DNA from: Prillingera fragicola
Taxonomy: Eukaryota; Basidiomycota; Tremellomycetes; Trichosporonales; Trichosporonaceae
Direction of reading: 5' to 3'
Assembly: GCA_002335605.1 (NCBI GenBank)
Contig: BEDY01000001.1
Location: 1,116,001 to 1,180,000, forward strand
DNA: 64,000 nt
Numbering within the stretch: the stretch's first letter is position 1; each line of letters opens with the position of its first letter. This document shows positions 11,467-22,441 of the stretch, piece after piece. Below the pieces are notes generated by a model. That model saw nothing but the letters and a program-made list of their open reading frames with translations, was not told the origin of the DNA and made no database searches. The translations under genes were made by a program, and so were the position numbers.

Positions 11467-13402
11467 ATGGCGCGCCCAGCAACGCCCAGTGGACGGGGCA
11501 AACAGTCGCCCGTCTCCGTCACTTTCGTGAGTCCCTCCACCGCAGATTGAGGCATTGGCTGACACATTTAGCTTGGAACATGTAGCGGTTGGTGATGAAG
11601 TGAGGCATCCGGGAAGCAGCTAATTTTCAGGCGGAGGACCTATAATCAGCCGGCAGTGTTCGTCGCTTGCTGTAGACTTTGGCAACAATATCTGGGGTAG
11701 GTCGTGTGCAGACAAGCTTTGGCTGATTGTTCAGTCTTCGATGCTGCCGATGGCACGAACAACCGCCTCCACCAGTCGTCCCTACGCATGGTCAACATTT
11801 CACGCATCTTCGTCACGCATATGCACGCAGACCATGTTCTGGGTGTGTGTGCCATTCTTGGGGTCATTATGAGTGGAGTCGGGCAGACTGAGGAAGGCTT
11901 AGCACGCCTCCGTCATCAGGGAGTGCATAAAAAGGTGCATTGTGGCTATTCGAGCGGTGCTAACGTCCAGGCGAATATCAATCTCTATGGTCCCGTTGGA
12001 TTGCGCGCGCTGGTCCGGAATACATTCAACATGACCAGGATTACGCTCAATGGGGTATTCGCTGTTCATGAGCTCATCCAAGAGGGTGGACAGCCCTCGG
12101 CGCCATGCACGCCGGAAGGCCTCCACATCAACGAAGCTGTTGGCCACGACTTCTATCCCAATGCAGATGGAGTGTGGGATCATATCATCGACGAAAGCCT
12201 ACACAAAGGGTCGCGTGGTTGGTCTGTCAGTGCGGGACCACTGATTCACCGAGGTATGCCCTGTTGCGTTGCTTTCGCTGATAACAGTTCCTGCCGTGGG
12301 CTACGTTTTAGATGAGCCACCACCACGACTGGCTCTCGACACGGCCAAACTCATTCCTCTCCTTCAAGCCAATGCAGAGGGATTGGCCAAGCTTGACCCT
12401 CCTGTCAAGCACCCGTTGTCTATCCTATCGCATCTCACGTCCTTACCAACACCGCCTCCTTACACCCTTCCTTCTGGGGATGTTGTGGAGCCACCGGCAA
12501 AGACAGGAGAACCAGGAAGGAAGCTTGTCATTTTTGGTGATTGCAGCGGCGGCACACCCAACAAGATCTTCCAGGCTATGTGCACGAATGCCAGCTTGCT
12601 TGTGCACGAATGCACAAACGCCGCAATACCTGAAAGCGTCGGCAAGGGCGACAAGGGACGACGAGTGCGCGCTGGCGACCTTGAGCAGAGCTTGGAGACC
12701 AAGCGTAACAAGGAGTTTGACCAGGCAGCTCGAGACCGCGGTATGGTCCGGGAGCCCTGGGTCTTTCACGGCAAGCACGAATCGAAGGCGCACGTTCAGG
12801 CAGCAGAGGCCGACTTTGAGGAGAAACGAACCGTTACACGGAACAAGGCTCAGAGTCGTGGGCACTCGACGCCGGATCTGGTTGGGCAGTTTGCCTACAC
12901 CATTAATGCGCGCCGTGTCGTGGTCAACCACTTTTCGGCGATGTTCCCTTCCCCACACTACGTCTCCAACGGGCCTTTCCCGTCATTGTTAGAGCCTGTC
13001 TCGCCCTACCCGTATCCTACGACGTCAGCCGACTTTCACACGCACGCCACGGACCCGCGACCCCTTACGTCTGCCGAGCTTCACCTGCGCCTTATAATGC
13101 AGGCACTCGCCAACCAGATCAGCGCAGAGTGGAATGGCCCCACTTGTACAGACCACGCAGTCGAGGGACCGGAGCGGCACTTTGTTCGCCTCGCTGTGCC
13201 CTCGCGCGACTTTATGGTCGTCCGCGTGCCCAGTCACGAGCTTACAGATAGTGAGATTCAGACGATGCGCGAGGCGCGCCAGGAAATTGTGACTGTCATG
13301 AAGAGCTGGGCGGACGACGGTGGCACGTGGGTGGAGGAGGATGGGAGGAGGCGGTGGGTTGGCGTGGAGGAGCCTCCAGTAGAAGAGCAGTACGACAAGT
13401 AG
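11467..13402 (+). CDS. tRNase Z (tRNA 3' processing endonuclease)
   Basis: Metallo-beta-lactamase-fold ribonuclease that removes 3' trailers from tRNA precursors. Exons are 11467-11526, 11572-11587 (16 nt), 11631-11696, 11735-12253 and 12288-13402, giving 591 residues. A further 36-nt in-frame segment (11935-11970) has GT...CTAAC...CAG features and may also be an intron, giving 579 residues. The diagnostic zinc motif is present as THMHADHVLG (HxHxDH) near residue 72. Later ligand-containing segments include VIFGDCSGG, LVHECTNA, VFHGKHESK and the C-terminal VVVNHFSAMF. The GDCSGG and HECTN blocks are typical of RNase Z. The length lies between the short (ELAC1-like) and long (ELAC2/Trz1) forms. 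The second exon carries the start of the LGTCSGGG glycine motif split over three exons. Confidence 0.88.
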
Positions 13403-15193
13403 AGGGCTGTACCGTACGGTATTTCACACTCTGCGCTCCGCGTAGACGTGCTTTCTGCCTGTACATGTCCGCGAAATACGGGAAGGCCGGAGAGTACGGA
13501 GAGTACAAGCATGATGACTCTTACGTAATGATGTTTGCATCTGTGGCATTGAACGAGGCTGCTGCAGAAGTTAGTCAGAGGCAAGCACGCGTTGTAGGGA
13601 TCGGTCGCAGGCCGTCAGTCGATGGTCTTGGGTATGTTTTACTGAGAGGTACTGGCAGGCTACATCTGGACGCCCTTGCTCGTCGGATGATCTTTTCATG
13701 TGCAGCGTTGTATTAATTTATCGAATTTTAATTTTGGACATAGCGTTGTTCCCTCGCCCTCCCTGGAGTGCATTCAGTAAGTTCTACCCGACGGCTCTCT
13801 CTCCGGTATACGTATGGAGTTTAGAATCTGGCAGTGCCAGCTTCATGTCTTATTGGAAGTTGTGAGTGAGCTATCACCGTGAATCAAATCAAAAGTGACA
13901 ACGAAGATCATGAGGATCCAAGTATTGTGGGATCTCATTGTCCGACATATCATTGCAGCTCTACCCCTGAGACCTAGCACTGCGCTGCCTGCGAGCACAG
14001 AGAGGAACTGAGCTGACTGCACCAACAGAGGCTGATGTGCGAGGTACCACCGAAATATTCGTCCTTCGGTCCAAACAATGATGAGCGGTGCCTGGCAGCA
14101 ACTACTTCGTGACGTTGGCTGAGAACACTGTACTCCTCTAAGGGCAGCGCAGCAGACTTGCGAGCTGCATGACATGAGCGGCATATGCCGATCAGCGCCT
14201 GCGCGATCCTGCGGCACATTTCCAATCTCCACAACATGCCAAGGTCTACGACATCAGCAAGAGCGCCGAACAGCAAGCCGCCGCACACCGCCAGGCGCCA
14301 GCTCGCTCACATGACCCGTGAGCGATCCACATGCCACAGCCGTTGCTGCCACTTCCTCTCCTCACGACCACGGAGATGTAGTAATGCCACTATTGTTGGA
14401 AGCTCTGCGACACACAGGGAGGAGCCCACGCATGCCTGTCCAGACTTACGACCAATCCAGATCGACAGCAAGATCCATACGCGGGGTCTTGTGTCCCAAC
14501 CGAACACACTCTTCCCCTATAGCCTGGTTCTTCGCCGGTGGGCAAGTAACTCAATCAAGTGCCAATGGCTGTCACTTGCATACATGGTGTAGGCAGACGT
14601 CGTCAGCCAAATGTTGTGACGGACGTATCCCCACCACAAAGTCAACACCTTAGCCTTGAAGCTGTGACTCGCCTTTAGTAGTCATTTCTCCTTGGCACCA
14701 GCCACCGCTTGTCCTCTCACCACTCCCCTCCCATACGCAATGGCGTTGTTCGCTGCGTATTTACTGAGCTCTACAACATCCATACCCAGCCAAGGGCGAG
14801 CGCAGAGGCTGAAGGTCGCTGTTGACGTGGGACAAACATCCGGTGGTAGTGGTGCCCCAACTGCCCGATTTGGTAATTCGTGACCAGTTAATTCCCAATG
14901 TTTGGTTTGGCCCGCCACACTCACCTTCTTGTTTACTCCCAAGTCTCACAGAGTGGCGTAGCTTCTTCCCCGTTGCTGGCAAGAAAATCGCACTGGCTCG
15001 GCAAACATTGCAGCGATTGCATAGACGCGGTCGCGTACTAAAAGGAGATCAAAAGCGAAAAAGGGTACTAGACGCGCCGAAGACGAGCACGCGGGGGTGT
15101 CACGAATACTACAGAAGTTACAGCGAGGTCACAGAGGCCGAGAGAGCCCAGAAGGAACCACAGACCGGATCAGAAGATCATGTCGTACACCAT
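13403..15193. other. Intergenic region, 1.8 kb
   Basis: Region between the converging tRNase Z and histone H1 genes. AT-rich runs near 13715-13740 may be 3' end-processing signals of tRNase Z. No supported gene. A minus-strand frame ending at 14682 has a coding-looking final segment (AYGRGVVRGQAVAGAKEK) but no traceable start. Confidence 0.5.
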
Positions 15194-16419
15194 TTACTTC
15201 TTGGCAGCGGCCTTCTTGGGAGCAGCCTTCTTGGCGGGGGCGGCCTTCTTGGTAGCGGCGGCCTTGGCTGGAAATATCAGCAAGAGTTGCTCATATTCCG
15301 GGACTAATGTCACGTACCGGCAGGAGCCTTCTTGGTGGTCGACGAGGCCTTCTTGGCGGGGGCAGCCTTCTTGGTGGTGGCGGCGGCGGTGGTGGCCTTC
15401 TTGGTGGCGGGCTTAGCAGCGGCCTTCTTGGCAGCGGGCTTAGCGGCGGCCTTCTTAGCGGCAGGCTTAGCAGCGGGCTTCTTGGGGGCAACGTTCTCCT
15501 TGCCGGCAGCAGGGGCAGCCTTCTGCTCTGTGTCAGTGGACGGACTACAGCGGGCTGGCCGAGGAGGCTCACCTTGGCCTTAGGGGGGAGCTTGATGCGA
15601 CCACCGGGGCCCTTGGGAAGGACAAGAGCACCAGTCTCGGCACCGCGCTTGATGGCGTTCGAGAGGTTGTTGATGTTCGAAGCCGACGAGAGGTCGATCT
15701 TGTACTTGTTGGCAAGGAACCTGGCTGGTAAGTCAAAGGGACGGGGTACCAAAGCCGAGTCCAAGACTCACTTCTTGATAGTGGGGCGCGAGACACCGGC
15801 ACGGACGTCCTCGGGGTGGGCGAGAACGGCCTCCTGGGGTAGGTGTCAGTTGGGAACCAAGAAGGCGACAAGCTCGGAGGGACTTGGAGACTTGGGGGGG
15901 ATTGAATAAATCTCCGGAATGGGCAATTCAAATGACAGCTCCACTGTGGTTTATGCATGACCACTGAAGCATCGCGAAACCGCATAGAGGTGGATGCTTG
16001 CCGCATCCAACCGTGCGCGCGATTTGGCGACAATCGATGAAGAGTTGGACGAGTGAATGAAAAACGACCAGGGTCGGACAACAAGGACGGGGATTGAATC
16101 CCACGGCCTCACAGCTCCAGTTGTCGAGCTTGCACAGCACGCTCGACAAAGGCTTTTGTGGCCGCATCCGCATGAATGCAATGCGTAGAAGCAGCATCCA
16201 TACGGCACCAGGCAAAAGAATCCACCAGTCACACAGCTGGTTGCAGAGAGAAAGGTTGGTTGACTGGACGAATCTCCCCGGTGGGAATGGGGCGTGGGGC
16301 TTGTGGTTGTTTTGGTGGGGGGCCTCGAAAGTGATGCTTACCTGGATCATGTTCAGGAAGGTGGGGTGCGAGGAGACCTTGCGGGTGGTGGTAGCCTTCT
16401 TGGTAGCAGCAGCGGGCAT
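15194..16419 (-). CDS. Linker histone H1
   Basis: Five exons (16342-16419, 15772-15833, 15573-15720, 15318-15522, 15194-15267) give 188 residues. The globular winged-helix domain runs from SSHPTFLNMIQEAVLAHPED through TIKKFLANKYKIDL to SNLSNAIKRGAETGALVL-type residues, followed by PGGRIKLPPKAK. The C-terminal half is a Lys/Ala/Pro-rich tail with KKAAAKPA-type repeats and ends in AAPKKAAAKK. Linker histones bind nucleosomal dyads and compact chromatin. The first intron (15834-16341) is 508 nt, about ten times the normal intron in this window, and lies just inside the globular domain. The remaining introns are 50-51 nt. Confidence 0.95.
15834..16341 (-). other. Unusually long intron of the H1 gene
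   Basis: 508-nt GT-AG intron after codon 26 of the histone gene. It contains no open frame with family signals and no clear snoRNA C/D boxes. Flanking splice signals (GTAAGC donor, CCCCAG acceptor) are good. Confidence 0.8.
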
Positions 16420-17936
16420 TGTGACTTGTTGTTGGGTTGGTTGTCTGATTTGGGATAGCAGAGTGTTGGGAAGAGTGAGTAGCCAGCGGCAACATGGTGT
16501 AAGAGCAATGATCAGCTAACTGTGCTTGGAGGGGTCGCTGGGTGTTGCCAAAGGGCCATGGAAGACACCTAGGGAACCCAGAGCAACAGTACTCACAAGT
16601 TGTAAGGAGTTGAGGTGAGGTGTTAGAAAGTGAATGGAAGGTGGGGAAGACGAAGCGGCGGGCAGCCCGGGGCGCGGTTTATGTGGCCAGCCGACCGATG
16701 ACTGGATCACTCGACCAGTTTGAAATAAACACCATTCTTCGTACCGCCTTGTTACAAGTCCATTTCAGCACGTTAAGTGCTCAAACCTGGCATGCATATG
16801 CATAGGGAAGTCATCCACCTATCTATCGCAAAATATGCATGCATGCATTGATGGCATTGAGTGAAAATGACCCAAAAACATGGTCCATGTCACGTGACCG
16901 GCTGTCGAGCTCATAACGCCGCGATCGCCTTCGAGACGCCGGCCATCTTGGCCACCCGGTTCCCATTCTACTGGCCACTGCATCTCTTTATACTGGTATC
17001 TGGACGTTCGGGCAGCTATGCAGGTGTCCTAGTGGGACTTTGTGATGCATGCACCGAAAGTTCAAGACCTGCAGGTGCACTGTCTCATCCGCGACCCTCT
17101 TTCACCCGACGTCGCCAGCGCCTAGCTGCATCTACAGCCATGCCCATGCACCGTCCGTATCTATTCTACCCAATTGTGAGAGAGTCCAGATGCTACCAAG
17201 TATCTTTGACGCGTTCTCTGTCATAAGTTTGGCCAGCTTCTCATTTCGTCGCGTCCACGGCGCCAACATTACCTGTCTGTCCTACCTGGAGGCGTAATAC
17301 CCAAGGAATAGGTGTCCGCCCTTGGGGACCAGAATACATTGTGCATAGGACTTCCAAAGAGATTCTATGTCAGTCAAAGGGGTCTAATACATAAGAGTTC
17401 GGTTGGAATAGAGCTCTTGAGGATTTGATGGTGGATGGGGGAGAGGTCCACCGCGACAGTCGGTGTCGTATGAGTGCCCTAGACATGAGATGAGCGTTGT
17501 GGCCTGCTGCTGTGCGCATTAAGATGTCTGGAGATATGTGCTTTGGCTCTTCAATATAGCCGTATTCTCGCTCTCCAACCATATAGTCTGCAAAGCTCTA
17601 GGTTTGCTGGCTGGCTAGGAATCTACGAAGCAACCTGTGAGGACACCTGAAAATCTGGTCGAAGTGGCAACGCTGCCACGAGCAGGACCTTGAAAGTGGA
17701 GGTAAACAAAGCTCACGTGATGTGAAAACAAACAATTTAAGTGGGGGGGCTTAGAAAGGGCGTCACCAAAGGGCACATCAACCCTGACGAAGATCGACCA
17801 AGCGGTTCCTGTTCCAGTCCTTGCAAAATCTATATACGCCCCCCATTTGGAACTTGTCCGAATTCCGTCTGTGCTGGAACTGGACATTACGTGCGGTTGC
17901 AGCTTGAAGATTGCAATCAATCACCCACCTACAGCA
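16420..17936. other. Divergent intergenic region, 1.5 kb
   Basis: Promoter region between histone H1 (leftward) and the zinc-knuckle gene (rightward). It holds a perfect 10-bp palindrome GTCACGTGAC at 16889, a TCACGTGA at 17714, and several ATGCAT repeats near 16793-16850. No gene is supported. Confidence 0.5.
16889..16898. promoter_or_regulatory. Palindromic E-box GTCACGTGAC
   Basis: Perfect palindrome with a CACGTG core and symmetric GT/AC flanks, the preferred site of Cbf1/TFEB-type bHLH factors. It is 471 bp upstream of the H1 start codon. Confidence 0.4.
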
Positions 17937-18648
17937 ATGTTCAACCGCTCTAATCTGCCAAAACAGCTTCAGAGCAACAGGGCGTCTTCGAATACGCGCT
18001 GCCAGGTAAGTCTATCAGGTGCTGCAACAGCTGTTCCGCGACTGTCTTTCACCTTCCATTGTGACATCCCCTAACGTACCAGCGCTGCCTGAAGCTCGGC
18101 CACCACACCTACGAGTGTTCTAACCCGCGGCCCTACGTTCCTCGTCCCAGTCGTTCAAAGCAGCTTGCCAGTGCCGGCATTGGATCAGCTGCGCGTGACA
18201 AGCCCAGCGTTGAGGTGCCCGAGGAGTTTAAGACTGGCGCTGGCGTTGGACTTGCCGACAAGATCTTGCGCGCCAAGGAGGCCGAGAGGACTAAGGAGCG
18301 TGGGAGCAAGGGTCGGAGTGGAAAGGAGAAGGAGAGGAGGAGCAAGAGTCCTAGCCCCAGGAAGTGAGTTGCTGTTCGGGTTCGGAGCTGACCCACAGGC
18401 GCAGGGACAGTATGTCGTCGGACAGCGACAGCAACTCGGACGACTCACGCCGCGGCGGCCGCGGTGGAAGCAGGAGGAAGAGGTACAGCAGTGTCAGCGA
18501 TTCGGACTCGGAGGACTCTCGCCGTGCGCCGAGGCGTAGTGCGCGTGACGACTCGCGGTCCCCGGTGCGACAGAGGAGGTATTCGAGCTCCCTTAAGCGG
18601 CCACCACGTAGGGCTAGTGCCAGCGCAAGCCCACACAGGCGCGATTAG
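17937..18648 (+). CDS. Zinc-knuckle protein with SR-like tail (ZCCHC10-like)
   Basis: Three exons (17937-18005, 18083-18363, 18399-18648) give 199 residues. A single CCHC knuckle, CQRCLKLGHHTYEC (CX2CX4HX4C), sits at residues 22-35 and is split by the first intron. It is followed by the conserved NPRPYVPRPSR segment, a Lys/Glu/Arg-rich helix, and a Ser/Arg/Asp-rich C-terminus with many SD, RS and SRR dipeptides. The knuckle with the PRPYVPRPSR motif is characteristic of ZCCHC10-type proteins, which are thought to bind RNA. The SR-like tail suggests association with splicing or mRNP. The gene is convergent with BPL1, 120 bp away. Confidence 0.8.
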
Positions 18649-18768
18649 TTTTTGTGTTTGCGCGCTCACAGGGACAGACGCGGCGCATAAGTCTAGAGGG
18701 GGCTCGGAACGGCACCTCACCACGTGCTCATTTAATGCATAGTGACTTCGTCCTCTATTGTTTGACAT

Positions 18769-21168
18769 CTACATCTTACGCTTGATCATGCCGCTCATCA
18801 AGTCAAAGCTGTTGCCATCGGGCTGCAGGTCCACATACTGCTGTCCACCCGAGCGTGTCCAGGTAGGCGCACTGCGATCGTCGTAACTGTCCTGCCCGCG
18901 GTCGTACAGTTGCGTCAGGCCTGTTGGACCGGAATCTCCAATAGGAACACCGCGCAAGAATCCACAGTCAGGCGTAATGCCGACGATACGCAGGCGCTGG
19001 TGCGGCTCGCACGTCGTGAGAGTTACCTCCTGACCACTGAGTGTTGTTAGTGACGTGTCACTGCTCTGGGACATATACGCACCCATGCAGCCACCTGCTG
19101 TGGTATTCGTCCATGAATGGCTCAAAGCCACCCGCCTCAATGAAGGTGCCCCACTTCATCTCAAAGGCATGCATGATGCGCGCAAATGTGCCTTCCATTG
19201 TCGGGATCGGGGGGAGAGTGGCAGATGAATCGCTGCGGCCAGCAAGGAGCGAGTGAAGTTGCGAGAGGGCGGTGGTGGGGAGAGCGTTAAGAGTGTTGAT
19301 GCCAGTGCCTGCAGGATCAGTCTCTTGCGTGTTAAGGTGGGCTACTCACCGATGACGACACGCCACTGCCCGTTCATGAAGTTGGTGTTCACGAGGATAC
19401 CTGCAATCTTTGCCAACCCCTTCTTGCCGCCTCCAACCTCAGTACCGCCAACGCCCTCCACCTGCGCGTAGATGTCGTTAGGCCATTTGATGCGCACGCC
19501 CAGCCTTCCATCCTCATCAACCGCTTCAGCGACCGCCAGTGCCATAAGATACTGGACGAACACGAGTTTGTTGGCCATCTTCTGGGGCAGGGTCGCGAGA
19601 ACAGAGAACTGAAGGCAGCCGGCAGGCGACAGCCACAGATTGCCGCCACGTCCACGTCCGCTCAACTGGAAGCTTGCCAAAAAGACGCTCGGGGTAGGCA
19701 GACCGTTGAGAAGCAGGGTGTTGCGGTCAAGCATTGTCTGTGTGCTCGTAACCGTCTCGCCGTAGAGAACCAGATCACCCAGTGTCGGTCGCTCCCCTTG
19801 CTTGCCCTTGCTCAGCTCATCGGCGCGCATAACTCCTGTGCGACGCCCGGCAGCCTTGCGAGCCGCATCGAGCTCGGTCCAATACGTTTCAAAGTTGAAC
19901 AAAGGCGTCCATGCTGGAGAGTAGGGCAGGGTGCGCGCAGGAGTGAGGAGTGTTTTGGTAAGCGAGTGCAAGTCAGGTGCCTGGGGAGGTGCTGGCGTAG
20001 CATCCGGCTCCTTGCTGGCCAAGGAGAGGTCCTCCACAGCAGGTGGAAACACGGGCTCCGTTCGTCGCCGCTGTGCCAGGTAATCGGCGACTGCTCCTGT
20101 TGTTGAGCCGACGACATTGACGGCACCAATCTCGAACTTGTCATTGGCTTCAGGCAAGGTCATCCAGCCACCTTCTCCGGCAGTGATCTTGGCCTGGATT
20201 TTTGGGGCCGCTAGAGCAGTGGCGGCAAGCTGAGGGAGATTTGGATGGGAGAGCAGGAAGATGGGCGAAGGGTGGGTTGGGTGGTTGAGAAGATGCTCCT
20301 CCTCCTCGTGGATCACGGCTGAGTCTGGCCTCGATGGCACGTTCAGGCCTAGACCAACTAGAAGATCTGTAGCCCATTGAATACGGGCAGTGTCCGCTTC
20401 CTTGACCTCCTCATTCTCGGGCTTGGAGTCCAGCTTGGCAATTGCGTGGCGCGCAGGCGGATCCTCAAGGGGGTACTCGAAGTGCATGCCACTCAGAAGC
20501 ACCTTGCCTTTGCCCCGGGTGACCTGCACGACGGCGATATCGGCCTCGGGAGAAGGAGGTTCCGCGTACTTTGCAAGCACCTCAATATTGGTAGGCAAGG
20601 GGGTCGGCAAGAGAAAGTGGCCGCCGCCGTTATAGTACACCAAGTCGAGGCAGCGGTCCCCGGCGATGAGGCTCACAGCCTTGGCTCCGCGCTCAGATCC
20701 ATAGTCAAAGCCCTTGTACGTAGGACCAGCACATGTTCCGGGGAAGAAGCCCTATCCATGTCAGCGTTGATATACTACTTGCTCGACACTTACAAGGTCG
20801 CGTTTTCCGATCACCTCTTTAGGGCCGCCGAGGTCAAACTGAACGTCGGTTGCACCAAAGTACGCGCCAGCACAAATGCCCAGGTATCGACCACCCTGTG
20901 CAACGTACTCGGCAATGCGACGAGTGACTTTTGCTTTGACAGACAGTTCGTCAACGTACGGCAGGTCACGGCCGCCGGGAATGACCAGAAGAGCGCAGCT
21001 AGGCTCCCAAGGCTCCGTTGCGAGAACAGCCGGTTGAACTGGCTGGACAGTGTAGTGCGGAACAAGAAGGAGCGAAAGGGTAAAGAGAGTATGCGAAAGC
21101 GATAGCGCTGACACTCCTGGACCGGCGTACACAAGCACCTGGTGAGCCGCGGGGTCTGGGCCGGGCAT
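18769..21168 (-). CDS. BPL1: Biotin-protein ligase
   Basis: Attaches biotin to acetyl-CoA carboxylase, pyruvate carboxylase and other carboxylases through biotinyl-AMP. Four exons (20794-21168, 19350-20751, 19083-19308, 18769-19036) give 756 residues. The N-terminal half is the glutamine-amidotransferase-like BPL_N domain, with PGGRDLPYV and GICAGAYFG. The catalytic half has the biotinyl-AMP loop GRGRGG followed by W (about residue 490), KWPNDIY with the catalytic Lys (about 547), and GILVNT. The C-terminal SH3-like domain includes GQEVTL. The size and two-domain layout match fungal Bpl1. It is transcribed in the same direction as the HemK-type gene and begins 142 bp downstream of its stop. 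Confidence 0.96.
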
Positions 21169-21310
21169 TGCTGTGATAGTAATGGTTTAGACATCTGCAC
21201 CTCGGTTATCAATGTCGCATCCATCTCGGTGGCACGGAACCAAAGCTTCCCCACGTCCATCCCCCCAGTTCCTGGCGAGCTAACCGAAGACTTAATGAAT
21301 ACATACAAAA

Positions 21311-22264
21311 CTACACCCAGCCAAGGACCATACGATCACGACCATACTGGTCTTGAATAACCTCGGTACGACCAGGTATCAAGCCAGACACTGAGGTTGC
21401 CTGTTCAGCTCCTATTTCCACTGCTAGCCGGGGGATCGAGGCCAGGTCGGCGTCGGGACGGAGGATGGAGCTTGCTAGCCGCGTGATGTGGGCATAGAAT
21501 GCCACACCATCACCAACACCGTCCACTGGCCCGCCAACGAGCGCTTGTCGGTCCTCATAGTTCTTCACAGAGTGAGGTAAGCTCTCCCATTCCGTTGCTG
21601 TGACGTAGGGCGGATTTGCTGTGATGATATCAATCGGTTCATTGCTCGTCGCATTGCTCAAAACGTTCAGAAAGTCGGGCGCGAGGATGTCTGCCTTGAT
21701 CACCTGAACCCGAGAGTCGCTGTGGAGGGCTGCATTGTCCCACGCTAAGGCAACCGCGTGGTCACTAATGTCCACGGCGTAGACGGTCGCAAGGGATTCT
21801 CCAAGAAGACGCGAGAGGAGCAAGGGAATGCACCCCGAGCCTGTACATAGATCGAGAATGCGAAGCGGACGTTTGGAAACCGGGCCTGCCAGCAAACGCT
21901 GGGCGAGGTCTTCCACCACGAATGCCGTCTCTGGCCTGGCAATGAGCACGGGGGGTCTTGCTAACAACTCGAGCGGTCCAAAATCCGTCGACCCTGCAGC
22001 TTTAGCTCTATTTAGAGTCCAACGCTTACCTAGAATGTACTGCAAAGGCTCGCCACCGGCTCGACGCTTGACCATGTTTTCGAGTGCATTATCCATGTTC
22101 TCATGGGATCCAGCGGCGTCTCGCAACCACCGAAGCTCATTTTTTGCGTCAGCGAGTGTGAGCTCGGCATTGCGCAAAAGTTGGGTAACGAGGGGATGCT
22201 GCGCTGTGCTGAGGCGTCTACATGTTGTATGCACGGCGCGCTTGGCGAGGAAAGCTGCCTGCAT
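21311..22264 (-). CDS. HemK-type release-factor glutamine methyltransferase
   Basis: S-adenosylmethionine-dependent N5-glutamine methyltransferase of the HemK/PrmC family; in yeasts the mitochondrial member (Mtq1) methylates the GGQ motif of mitochondrial release factor. Two exons (22030-22264, 21994-22029 spliced out, 21311-21993) give 305 residues. The removed intron is 36 nt, a multiple of three without a stop, and splicing restores the YILGSTDFGPL block. Visible motifs are IARPETAF, the SAM-binding DLCTGSGCIPLLL and the catalytic ANPPYV. The start MQAAFLAKRAVHTTCRR looks like a mitochondrial presequence; an in-frame ATG at 22324 would add 20 residues. It shares a 177-bp divergent promoter with IML1. 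Confidence 0.9.
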   Translation of the reverse strand: MQAAFLAKRAVHTTCRRLSTAQHPLVTQLLRNAELTLADAKNELRWLRDAAGSHENMDNALENMVKRRAGGEPLQYILGKRWTLNRAKAAGSTDFGPLELLARPPVLIARPETAFVVEDLAQRLLAGPVSKRPLRILDLCTGSGCIPLLLSRLLGESLATVYAVDISDHAVALAWDNAALHSDSRVQVIKADILAPDFLNVLSNATSNEPIDIITANPPYVTATEWESLPHSVKNYEDRQALVGGPVDGVGDGVAFYAHITRLASSILRPDADLASIPRLAVEIGAEQATSVSGLIPGRTEVIQDQYGRDRMVLGWV

Positions 22265-22441
22265 ATGGTGGAAGTAGCGTGGAGAGTTCAAAATGAATAT
22301 TGGCTGAATTGTATTGCCACCCAACTAATGTTTCTTAACGGAATCAATTTCCAAAATGACGCATTGGTTCATCTGTCCACTCGAGCCTCCAACCTATGGG
22401 CACCTCTGTTGACGGTGAACATCCACAGCTCGCGGAATGGA

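Noticed and set aside
15307..15909. 200-codon Gly/Leu-rich plus-strand frame
   Set aside because: Antisense to the Lys/Ala tail of histone H1.
16085..16105. GGGATTGAATCCC in the H1 intron, resembling a tRNA T-arm
   Set aside because: The T-loop lacks the GTTCRA consensus and no anticodon or acceptor stem could be paired.
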